A stretch of 64,000 nt of DNA from Mesocentrotus franciscanus (Eukaryota; Echinodermata; Echinoidea; Camarodonta; Strongylocentrotidae). A program made the translations under genes and the position numbers. Positions 50,880 through 60,071 of this stretch are shown here, one piece after another (position 1 is the first letter of the stretch; every line of letters begins with the position of its first letter). The stretch is taken from contig CP137666.1 of assembly GCA_037976565.1 (NCBI GenBank), positions 60,591,413 through 60,655,412 of the forward strand. Direction: 5' to 3'. The notes beneath the pieces were generated by a model. That model was not told the origin of the DNA. It was given only the letters and a program-made list of their open reading frames with translations, and did not search any database.

Positions 50880-52230
50880 GATGTGCACCAAGGGCGTCAA
50901 TCCGAGTTTGAGCATGGGGGGACACGATTACATGTCACTCTCTCTCTAGTTATTCTGTTTCACGGCACGTACTTTCATTGGTGACCGGTTCATTTATTGT
51001 CTTTTTTTATCTTTGACGTTTCATTACATTTTTAGAGAAAGAAAATGATTCATTGTACCGTTCTCGACTCTTAATCCTTGTTTGAATTCAGTTCCCCCCC
51101 CCCTCTCCGCGCGAAGCGCGGAAGCTTTGACGTTTCATTAAATTATTTTAAAAGAAGACGATTCATTGTACCGTTCTTGACTCTTAATCCTTGTTTGAAT
51201 TCAGTTCCCCCTCCCTGGCGAAGCGCGTAAAGTTTTGACGTTTCATTAAATTATTAGAGAAAGAAGACGATTCATTGTACCGTTCTTGACTCTTAATCCT
51301 TGTTTGAATTCAGTTCCCCCTCCCTGGCGAAGCGCGTAAAGTTTTGACGTTTCATTAAATTATTAGAGAAAGAAGACGATTCATTGTACCGTTCTTGACT
51401 CTTAATCCTTGTTTGAATTCAGTTCCACCCCTCCGCGCGAAGCGCGGAAGCTTTGACGTTTCATTAAATTATTTTAAAAAGAAGACGATTCATTGTACCG
51501 TTCTTGACTCTTAATCCTTGTTTGAATTCAGTTCCCCCCCCCCTCCCTGGCGAAGCGCGTAAAGTTTTGACGTTTCATTAAATTATTAGAGAAAGAAGAC
51601 GATTCATTGTACCGTTCTCGACTCTTAATCCTTGTTTGAATTCAGTTCCCCCCTCCCGCGCGAAGCGCGGAAGCTTTGACGTTTCATTAAATTATTTTAA
51701 AAGAAGACGATTCATTGTACCGTTCTTGACTCTTAATCCTTGTTTGAATTCAGTTCCCCCCTCTCCGCGCGAAGCGCGAAAGCTTTGACGTTTCATTAAA
51801 TTATTTTAAAAGAAGACGATTCGTTCTACCGTTCTCGACTCTTAATCCGAGTGTCTGAAATCAGTTTCCACCCTCTCGCGCGTAGCCCGGAAGCTTTGAC
51901 GTTTCATTAAATTATTAGAGAAAGAAGAAGTTTCGTAGTACCGTTCTCGACTATTAATCCTTGTTTGAATAAAGTCCCCCCTCCCGCGCGAAGCGCGGAA
52001 CCTGTGACGTTTCATTTGATTATCAGAGAAAGAAGACGATTCGTTGTACCGTTCTCGACTCTTGATCCGACTCTTGAAGCTTTGACGTTACATTAAATTA
52101 TTAAAGAACTTCTTTTCTGACAAAACAATGGGGGGGGGGACATTTGATATGATGTCCGCCCCCTAGGAAAAATCGTGGGGGGGGGGACGTGTCCCCCTGT
52201 CCCCCCGGATTGACGCCCTTGATGTGCACC
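50880..52230. mobile_element. Mutator-like non-autonomous element filled with satellite
   Basis: The 10-bp direct repeat GATGTGCACC (50880-50889 and 52221-52230) flanks an element whose ends are perfect 15-bp inverted repeats AAGGGCGTCAATCCG (50890-50904, 52206-52220). A 9-11 bp duplication is the hallmark of Mutator-type transposition. Inside the terminal repeats are short G/C-run segments (GGGGGGACACG on the left, CGTGTCCCCC on the right). Nearly all the rest is a tandem satellite of about 108 bp. There is no transposase, so it would depend on one in trans. Confidence 0.85.
51012..52110. repeat. ~108-bp satellite array, about 10 units
   Basis: Head-to-tail units start TTGACGTTTCATTAAATTAT and carry CGATTCATTGTACCGTTC, CTCTTAATCCTTGTTTGAAT, a C-run, then a GCGAAGCGCG core. 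Two junction types exist: GGAAGCTTTGACG, usually followed by TTTTAAAAGAAG, and GTAAAGTTTTGACG followed by TTAGAGAAAGAAG. Units toward the right edge are more diverged or shortened. There is no open reading frame. Confidence 0.95.
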
Positions 52231-52731
52231 AATCTATAAATCAGTGTTCACACTACAGCTCTACAATAAAAAAAAGCATTTGTAGCCTTTCTTTTAAGCT
52301 GTTGAAGAAATTAATAAAAGTAGGCCTACTTGAAGAAATCGTTGAATTGTAAGATATTCAGTTTATTTTTATTAAGTTAGACAAAGTACTAGGTGTTGAA
52401 ATAAAACACATTTAACACCTTTGGAAAAAATAATACGCCAGGAACGTGAAAAACAAAACTGTTATTGTCACACATGCCTATAATCGGACATATTTAAAAA
52501 CTGAAATGTGGCACCACCCAAAAAATATAATTCTGAGATCCTCCTTTGTCTTTAATTTGCACCTGGAAATAAATTCTTTGTTCCTCGTCTATGTCATCGC
52601 GGCGAAAAACTTCAGACTTTTCTACTTTTGAGGAGCTACTTTCACATGCAGCCTCAGACAAAATGTGCCAAAGAAGTTTTGTCTTCTTGTGTTCCTGGAA
52701 ACAAAGTTTTGGGCAATAGTTTTTTTTTTGG

Positions 52732-53380
52732 GGGCTCAATGATATCCAAGCCCCTCAAAAATATCGGGGGGCTCCGTGATGTTATCCAAGCCCCACAAAA
52801 ATATCGGGGCTCCGTGATGTTATCCGAGCCCCACCAAAAACAATTGGGGGGCTGATGATATCTGAGCCCCACCAAACAATGGGGGCTCAAAGATATCTGA
52901 GCCCCACCAAAATATGGGGGGGGGGTGCTCAATGATATCAGAGTCCCGCCAAAATATTTGGGGGTCTCAATGATATCCGAGATCCACCAAATATTGTATA
53001 TATATATATATTTTTTTTTTTTGGGGGTCAATGATATGCGAGATCCGATGTCTGAGCCCCCTCCCCAAATAAACATTTATAAAATGTTTATATTTGAATG
53101 GTTAGTCTGTAGATTATAGGTATACATGAGTTTCATGCCTAGAATATAATGATTGGGGAGGAGGGGTTAATGATATCCGAGCCCGGCCGCAATAAGTATT
53201 GGGGGGCGGCTCAATGATATCTGAGCCCCACTTAAAATATTGGGGGCTCAATGGTATCTGAGCCCGTAAGGACTAAATGATATCTAAGCCCCACCAAAAA
53301 ATTGGGGGGCTCAATGATATCTATTTGAAGCCCCGCCAAAAATATTGGGGGCTCAATGATATCTGAGCCCCCTCCCCGGT
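52732..53380. repeat. Hairpin-forming tandem array (GGGGGCTCAATGATATC units)
   Basis: About 14 units of roughly 36-42 bp, consensus GGGGGCTCAATGATATCTGA then GCCCCACCAAAAATATT. Each unit can fold, because GGGCTCA pairs with TGAGCCC around ATGATATC. The array is interrupted by a unique stretch at about 53070-53150. Repeated open frames on the minus strand are by-products. Confidence 0.9.
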
Positions 53381-53597
53381 TCCTAAGCCTATGCTTATAG
53401 TTATAGTTATATAATATGGCCTTAGCTTTGGATCCCGGCCTAGCGCCTCCAGCTCCGCATTCAGATCACTGCACGTACTTTATCTGCTGCGCGCGATGTA
53501 TTAAGCCACAAACTATGTAAAGCTACATGTATGTGGTAAAACGCATTTATAATGCTGGGTGCATGTACTGAATAACATACTATGGTACTCAATCGAC

Positions 53598-53821
53598 ATG
53601 GCGTCCATCTCGTCACAACGAATAAAAGTGATTGTCATCGGAGCTGGAATCATCGGGCTTTCATCAGCGGTAGTTCTCGCGGAGAACGTCGCGGATGTCG
53701 ACGTTCATGTGCTCGCTGACCGGTTTACGTCAGACACCACATCGTCGGGGGCAGGGGGTCTATGGGCTCCTGATTTTGCACACGGCCTCAAGAAAGATCT
53801 TGAAAAGGTACTAAGGCTGAG
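53598..53821 (+). CDS. First coding exon of a D-aspartate/D-amino-acid oxidase-type flavoprotein
   Basis: The ATG at 53598 has G at -3 and +4; an in-frame ATG at 53559 is possible but weaker. The product begins MASISSQRIKVIVIGAGIIG with the dinucleotide-binding GxGxxG motif (residues 15-20), then a strand ending in HVLADRF where the FAD ribose contact is expected, then SDTTSSGAGGLWAP, the family's TT.xAxG(L/M) segment. Such enzymes oxidatively deaminate D-Asp/D-Glu or neutral D-amino acids, usually in peroxisomes. The exon ends at CTGAG|GTAAGC (phase 2); GTACTA at 53808 is an alternative donor. The catalytic domain and any C-terminal targeting signal lie outside what I could find. Confidence 0.85.
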
Positions 53822-54106
53822 GTAAGCTAAATAAGGCAACTTTGGATTCAATTCAAAGTACGATTCTATTGCTAGTAGACTAAGTGTAAGTAGTATTGCA
53901 TGCATGGGGTTATGCAGTTATATGATCTGGGGGGTGTTTCATCAACATTTGTCCGCCGACAACTGTCAGCGCTGACTAAATTTGTCAGCGCTGACTAAAT
54001 TTGAAATTTAGTCAGCGCTGACTAAAAACCGTTTCACGAAGCTCTCTGACAAGGGCCTTGTATTATAATGATCAAGCGTAGCGGCTAGCGGCGAGTCTAC
54101 CACTTC

Positions 54107-54117
54107 GCGCATGCGCA
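54107..54117. promoter_or_regulatory. NRF-1-like palindrome GCGCATGCGCA
   Basis: GCGCATGCGCA fits the NRF-1 consensus and lies about 60 bp before an ATG-starting open segment with a GTAAGT donor, near the left end of the Harbinger candidate. It may be the element's promoter; no transcription evidence. Confidence 0.4.
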
Positions 54118-54174
54118 GTAGCTTTATCTTGCTTCCGTCGTCTGCCACTACCTATCTGCGACAATCATCATACA

Positions 54175-54218
54175 ATGAACCCAACTTCTGTGCTGAAATG
54201 GTTTTTCGTAGAAATCCC
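54175..54218 (+). CDS. Possible short first exon inside the Harbinger candidate
   Basis: ATG followed by 14 codons (MNPTSVLKWFFVEI) to a consensus donor CCC|GTAAGT, downstream of a CpG-rich, NRF-1-like sequence. No homology recognised. It could be the start of the element's accessory gene or of an unrelated transcript. Confidence 0.25.
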
Positions 54219-55109
54219 GTAAGTACAAGTCATATTTATTCCTAATACGAAGAATAAAATTCACAACTCGACATCTATGTGCTTGTTGATTTTGAATACT
54301 TTTCCGACGGTGAAACAAAGATTGATTATGAGAGCTCGTGTGCGAGTGATTGACCAGTTTCGTGCGCTTGCAGTAGGCACGAGTCGAAGCTGCGTCTAGC
54401 GCCCGGGCTAGTGCCGGGCATTTTGCAGCAGTCCCTACTGTCATCCGATGCTGTTATCCGGAGCGCGGAGCTGAGTTGGCTGTCGGGTTTACTAAATTTA
54501 GAACCGAAAATTTCAGTTTTATTGCAATTTAAGTATCGAAGCAGCAACTCATGCAATAAATTGCAAGTACAAAACAGTGTCTAGTAGATTCCACTAGGCT
54601 CTAGTTACTGTGATACTCGTAGCTGTATAGCATTAAATAACAAATGAACACACGTTGTCGATGACATGTATCCCCCAATATTAAAATATTTAGTCAAGAG
54701 TAGGCCTACTGCCTAGACTCAAGAGCCGGACTGAATAGACAGTGTGGATGTGGTGCCTGTGTATTTCTTAATCTCTTTGTTGGCTTTGCCTCTAAAGGCT
54801 CTATCTCTGAAATTATTTTTGTTGTGAACATGATAAGTTAAGATTAATGAACAGATGCTAGATGCGAGACATCGATCTACAACTACAAGTACATGTGATG
54901 TAGGCCTAGATGTAGATCAACTAACATATCTAGATCAAGCAATTGACCATAAATTTCAATTTTAGATAACGAAAGAGGACTTTTTTGGTAAAGAGAAAAT
55001 CCAAATTATAATAGCACAGTTAATTCTGCAAATGCTCATCGATAATGCTCATTTTTTTTAATTCTAAGATTTTTTTTGTAAGAATCAAATTCCTCCTCTC
55101 TTTTAGTTT

Positions 55110-55219
55110 TACAGGAAAATTTACAGAGAGACCATATAGTCGCAGTACCAAATGCTTCCCTTCTTTGAGTATGTGCTTGAAAAAAATGTCCTGGAGAGAA
55201 CAGACCACCACAAGAGAAG
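55110..55219 (+). other. Exon-like segment, unassigned
   Basis: Bounded by a TTTTACAG acceptor-like site and GAGAAG|GTAAAC. The open frame reads GKFTERPYSRSTKCFPSL and on to TTTRE. No family recognised; it could be an internal exon of the transposon's accessory gene or fortuitous. Confidence 0.2.
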
Positions 55220-55369
55220 GTAAACATATTTGGATCTTATAACTTGATCTGTTTAGTTTTGTCAAGTAAAAGGAAATTTTGAAATGAGTGAGGTCAAGGC
55301 CAAGTTGGAGGGGGATGCAAAGGGCTGGTTTGAGAAGTATCCTTTCAGGGGATGGCTATGTCGTCGGCC

Positions 55370-55574
55370 GGCTGGCAGAAGGGCGTTAGCGACCGACTCG
55401 AAAACTACTTTTCGAATTATTCGCATTTAAAGATTTGTTTTATATTTAAACTGCTTTTTTGGGGGTACCTGAAAAGTCGGTTTTATAAAAGTTTGAGGCG
55501 ATTTAGTGCTAACGCCCTTCTGCTTAACGCTTCATTTTTTACCTGAAATTCGAGCTAACGCCCTTCTGCCAGCC
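55370..55574. mobile_element. 205-bp inverted-repeat element with the AGAAGGGCGTTA core
   Basis: Perfect 21-bp ends, starting GGCTGGCAGAAGGGCGTTAG and ending with the complement, enclose a third, inward copy of the core (GCTAACGCCCTTCTGC at 55508-55523). The core matches the smaller hairpin family elsewhere in the window but the outer flank differs (GGCTGGC instead of GAGCC). Confidence 0.78.
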
Positions 55575-57802
55575 AGGCGACGATGTATCGTCTACTAACA
55601 AGTTGCTGTAGGGTTAATTTAAAGCCCAACTGCACTGCTTGTAGCTACTTGCTCCTCTATATAGAAAACAATGCCTAGGCGGTGCCCATTGGTCCCCATG
55701 ATCCTCTTTTTCTTATGTTAATTGAGAGCCGAGTTGATGAGATAACCGCCTGTTAGTGACCACGCTAGGTGGTCCAATTCCTCCTGGCCAAACTAGTACA
55801 GACGGGCTTTAAAGTGTATTTTAACCTCCAATATAATTATCTGTTATTAGAATTAACATTTGAAGTTCTTGTAGAAGGGGGTCCAGTACATGAAAAGGAA
55901 TGACGAGCAAAAGAAAAAATAATTGACTTTCAAATTTTGCTGAAAAGTAAATATTGAAGACAACTAAAATATTAGATAATGCTATTTTATTTTTATTTTC
56001 TTACATATTTGGTTAATATTTATTGAAATGTTTCTAATTCTTTTCCAGGGATTGAGAAGGAGGGTTTCCTGTTGAGAGATGGGGTGCCTTGAGGTTCCAG
56101 TCTTGACGTTTTGCCCCTTACCTCAAAGCGATGGCCTCTTGTGCCTAACAATATAGGAGCAAAGCACAATGGACTGGTAATTCATAGTAAATATTACAAT
56201 GTTTTTAACAAACAGGGAAAGAAACAGATAAATTCATAGCAAGTGAGTCTGTCATGGCATTTTGAGCGACCCGGCATTTGCATTTGCTCCAGCAACGACT
56301 GCTCGACGCTTTATTTGGTCAAAGGTGTAGGGTTAGGCGGTTGGGTCTAGTGTTGGGTCCAGGGATGAAGTCAAGTATTTGGTTTGATAGTGTAGGAAAT
56401 TGACGTAAAACAATTGTCTCAGGAGCAAGTGTCATGCAGTCAGATTTTCCAGGTGCTGGTGGAGCTGTATACACTATGTTACTCATCATTGGCAGTTTAA
56501 AAATCTTCCTTTGTATCGTGATAGCAGCTTAAACATGGTGAAGAGTCAAGGGAGAATAGTTTACACCACTTCTTGCTATCATTTACAATAGCTTCAGTAA
56601 ACTGAAAATATGCTGACCCACAGTTTGTGAGACATGTATCACTGTTTTACCAATTAGAAGAAGTAAGTGATTTTTACGACATGCTCTACTGACAATTATT
56701 TAATGGTTATGTTGTAACACAAAATGAATTCTTAATCTGAATCCTGGATCCATAGCTAAACATAGACACTATACCATCAACTTCAACTCCCCAAAAAAAA
56801 GAAGAACCACTGGAGGTGAAATGTTGCATTTTCTTTTCTGTGAATATACCTATTTGAGAAATGGTAAGTGTGAAATATTAATGAAAGCAATCTCAATATT
56901 ATTTATTTTATAAGGTGGTGGACCCGGCCAAAATTCCATGACCGTCTCTAAATAGTGCTGGAGGCACTGCCAGAATAAAGAATCCAGGGCTTACATGGTA
57001 GTGAAGCCGAAGCCGTAAATGTAATTTCTTTGGTGAGTTGAACATTCTTTATTATAAATTTCCAGGCTTAATTTCCACCTGCATTCATGTTTTCATTAAC
57101 CTTTACTGTACTGCCCCCAATCAGTGGTGTGACATGACCAATCGCCACACATACATAGGGAATCGTGTAAAGAACTAAAATCCATGATTACTATTTTTTA
57201 ATGTCTTTTTATCATTAAATATGATAATTTATGCAAATTTTATAAATAAATGTATATATCATGTGATGATCATGCACAGTAAAGCAGTAGGGTTAAATGA
57301 CATGTCTTGTGCTAAAAACAGTTATAATAGAAATTGGACACCAAGTATTGAGAATCCCCACTGCTTTTAATATTTTTAACAGCTTAGATATCTATCAAAG
57401 AAACATTTAAGTTAAAATAATTTTGATTTTTTCATCACTGTGTCTAAAATTTACCATGCATACTGCTCAATTTGACACACATTGACATGTCTCTACTTCA
57501 TCACTAAACCAATTTAATGCTTTTCTGCAAATGAGATTCTTTGACATTAATACATTCTACTCTGCTCAAGACATGATGAAATAACTACATAAGTCAAAGT
57601 ATCATGTTTGCATTTCACTGTTTGTAAGAATAGATGGGCCTATATTGAATAAGCATTTTTTGTTTTTGTTTGTTAATATATTCAACTATGCAGTTACCTG
57701 ACTTGTTCATTTTATTTCAGTTTTTAAGTAAGGAACTCTGGAAGATTTGCAGAAAGACACAATCACTTACCGGGTAGTCTAAATTGATTGGAATGTATTC
57801 TT

Positions 57803-58492
57803 TTAACCCTAATGAGGCCGGGGTATTTGAGATCTTTCTAGTACCGGGGATCTCGGCCGTGAAACGTCCAATCGCCGCGAAAATTTGCACGCATGTCAAG
57901 TGAAGTGTATAGAATACTATGGTAAATTTAATTTTTTCAAAATTCACTCAATTGCATATTTATGGTAATTTATGCAAATAAGGTCATAAAATTCACATTT
58001 TTACCCATAAATCATATATTCTTCATATTTAAGCATTCTTTTTCACTACATATATTCGTTAGACCATTTGGAATAATAATACGACAAAAAAAATTGGAAG
58101 AGCCAGGTTATTCCTTATGTTATCTCTTGTTTTGAAAATTTCTTATGTATTTCATTGTTTTTGTTGTTTTATTTCATTTCTAACTACAATTCAACTATTT
58201 TGACCCCCAAAACAAACACCTTAACTTTAAACAAGACCAAATAACCAATGTTTTATCTCTTTTAGGAAAAATTACATTTCCATATGTTTTGTACACAAAT
58301 CACGAAAATTAGCGATTTTTCGTGCTGACATGCAAAGACAAAGGTCACGTGACTTCGTAACTGTACGTCCGATTTTCAAAAAAATTGTTTTAAAAGATGC
58401 GCAAAAAGTCAGTGAGCGGCGGGCGTCATCCGTATGCGTTTCGAACAATCAGAAAAATCGCGGAGGGGAATCCCCGGCCTCATTAGGGTTAA
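57803..58492. mobile_element. piggyBac-like MITE (682 bp)
   Basis: TTAA (57803-57806 and 58489-58492) brackets an element with 17-bp inverted repeats CCCTAATGAGGCCGGGG at each end. CCCT ends with TTAA duplication fit the piggyBac superfamily. The interior is non-coding, with CpG-rich ends and an AT-rich centre. It lies inside the Harbinger candidate, so it is probably a later insertion. Confidence 0.83.
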
Positions 58493-58692
58493 TGAATATA
58501 TAAGGAGATCCAGAATAAGATAATTAATACAAAATCAATGATTAACAATGACAATGATAGGGAAGTGATAATAACAGTACTTATACCACTAACATCACTA
58601 ATATTACAATCCACAAACAATAACAATTATTGAATATGTTGATGTTTTTCATAAGATGATAATAGCATTATAAATATGAATTCCAATTGCAG

Positions 58693-58777
58693 TTGATTGA
58701 ATCACAACAGCATCAAGAGAACCAACATTTTCCAGAGACTCAGCAGCAACAACTAACAACAGCAGCAGCAGCAACAG

Positions 58778-58812
<35 letters not shown>

Positions 58813-59045
58813 GCAGCAAATGAACAACATCAGAGCAGCACCAGCAGCAGCAACCTGGACAACAACAGAGATGGCAGCAGCAACAACATCAACAACAAGG
58901 ACAAAAAAGAAAATGCAGTTGATGGACAGCTGGAGCTGTTGGAGATTGAGAGGGAGAAACTTGAAATATAAAAATCGAGGTTGAAAAGGAAAAGTTGCAA
59001 GTAATGAGAAGATACAGAAATCAAATACTAGAAAATGAACTGTAA
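58693..59045 (+). pseudogene. Myb/SANT-type transposon accessory protein, C-terminal exon (frameshifted)
   Basis: It follows an acceptor CCAATTGCAG. The frame reads LIESQQHQENQHF, then a Gln/Ala/Thr-rich low-complexity part from CAG/CAA runs (58740-58880), then a charged coiled coil LELLEIEREKLEI where TAA interrupts. In another frame the coil resumes EVEKEKLQVMRRYRNQILE and ends NEL at TAA (59043-59045). This LE..EREKLE..K tail is typical of the Myb/SANT-like DNA-binding partner encoded by PIF/Harbinger elements. The N-terminal DNA-binding part was not found. Calling it a pseudogene assumes the frameshift is real. Confidence 0.6.
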
Positions 59046-59597
59046 ATGTTCTTCATCATTTTCAACTGCATTTTTCAACCTTTGAGGGTTTTTTCTCTCA
59101 GTAGTTTAAGTAGATCTCTAGATATAGATCTATTGATCTAGATTAAGTTGTCTGTTCTTTGAAAATTGATGGAAAATTGACACAACAAATGTCATTCTGA
59201 TTTTATTTTATTAATAAAGGCCGTTCAATTGAGAAGGCCCTTTAACATTAATTTCAGCTGTTTGTTGTGTGTTTTTTTTTTTTCGTTGTCTCTACCAAAA
59301 ACAAAAAAAGGTAATAACATTGGGTGAATGAGGAGACTGAATCTACACGCTTAGTCTTATCGTTAGACCCCATTCATTCACCTTTGTTATCTAAATTGAA
59401 CTTAATGAAAGAATGGAGTAAAATTTTTGGTCCCAAAATTTTAAAAATCAAACAATTTTAATGTCAGTCTTGATGATTGCCATGGCATTGGGTCTACTTT
59501 TCATAGGACTTCAAGCTCAAGTCAGTTCATTTCAGGAAAAAAAAGGCATGCAATACTTACTTGGGTTTTCTTTCCGTACATGACTTGCGCCACCCTT

Positions 59598-59837
59598 CTA
59601 TTGTCGCAAAAATCTCAAAGCCACAAAGACTTGCAGATGGGCAGGTAGAGCCATGCTCCTCTTTGTGGCATGCTGTAACACATCGTTAAACTCATTTATC
59701 ATGTATAACACCCCTTCCCTAGTAAATCTGTATTTTTTAACATATCTGCATCATCATATAACTCTAGATTTGTACGGTCCCGGAAAACACACTCTGCGAA
59801 GGGCAGCACCCCCTAGGATATTCATGAGTGCTGCCAT
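59598..59837 (-). pseudogene. HARBI1-type (PIF/Harbinger) transposase, N-terminal fragment
   Basis: Read on the minus strand from ATG at 59837: MAALMNILGGAALRR, then in another frame CVFRDRTNLELYDDADML, then after a further shift at the A6 run (59733-59738) KKYRFTREGVLYMINEF and ALPAHLQVFVALRFL, ending TAG at 59598-59600. FRDRTN.L..YDD, (K/R).YRF.RE and ALRFL are landmarks of the region just before the DDE domain in Harbinger transposases. At least two frameshifts and a stop make it non-functional as shown. The DDE part was not recognised elsewhere in the window. Confidence 0.72.
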
Positions 59838-59879
59838 TTTGCCTTTTTGGTTGTTGAGACTAATTAGTCGGTGTAAATT

Positions 59880-60055
59880 GACTTTGTCGGGAGGTACAAG
59901 GCCACCGACAAATTTATTGAAATTAGTCGGTGGACTTACAGAAATTAGTCGGTGTTTTCCACCGACAAATTTTCATGAAATGGAAATTAGTCGGTGATGA
60001 TGAAATTGTCGGTGAAAATGATATTAGTCGGTGAAAACCACCGACTAATTGTTTC
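59880..60055. repeat. TTAGTCGGTG motif cluster at the Harbinger right end
   Basis: TTAGTCGGTG (or GTCGGTG) and its complement CACCGAC occur about nine times in 175 bp, in both orientations. Several pairs form hairpins, for example AATTAGTCGGTG with CACCGACTAATT. Such subterminal repeats often bind a transposase or its Myb-like partner; this is inference. Confidence 0.7.
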
Positions 60056-60071
60056 ATGAAACGCCCCCCAG

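Larger units (their letters stand above)
50133..53398. mobile_element. Candidate 3.26-kb composite element with CATAGGCTTAGGAA ends
   Basis: CATAGGCTTAGGAA (50138-50151) and its exact complement TTCCTAAGCCTATG (53380-53393) are flanked by CTTAT on both sides (50133-50137, 53394-53398), consistent with a 5-bp target duplication. The interval contains GCGAGCGCAAAGCGCGAGCC-type repeats (near 50365 and 50560), the nested Mutator-like element, and the hairpin array. No transposase is recognised. The 14-bp repeat plus 5-bp flank could be chance or two ends of separate copies. Confidence 0.5.
53927..60071. mobile_element. Candidate 6.1-kb PIF/Harbinger element remnant
   Basis: The left end CTGGGGGGTGTTTCAT (53927) and right end ATGAAACGCCCCCCAG (to 60071) are inverted repeats. 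Both ends carry arrays of short inverted motifs: GTCAGCGCTGAC on the left, TTAGTCGGTG/CACCGACTAA on the right. Between them lie a HARBI1-type transposase fragment (minus strand) and an accessory Myb/SANT-type C-terminal exon (plus strand), the gene pair expected of this superfamily. I found no clean 3-bp target duplication, so the left boundary may belong to another copy. Confidence 0.55.

Noticed and set aside
51012..52110. CRISPR-like or gene-family repeats in the 108-bp array
   Set aside because: The whole unit including the between-core part is repeated; it is a satellite in a transposon.
52654..53076. 140-residue minus-strand open frame with repeated Gly/Ser/Pro-rich units
   Set aside because: It is the translation of the hairpin tandem array.
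56040..56170. Possible catalytic part of a Harbinger transposase
   Set aside because: A few residues (GFLLRDG) are reminiscent, but frame and neighbouring motifs do not fit; not callable by eye.
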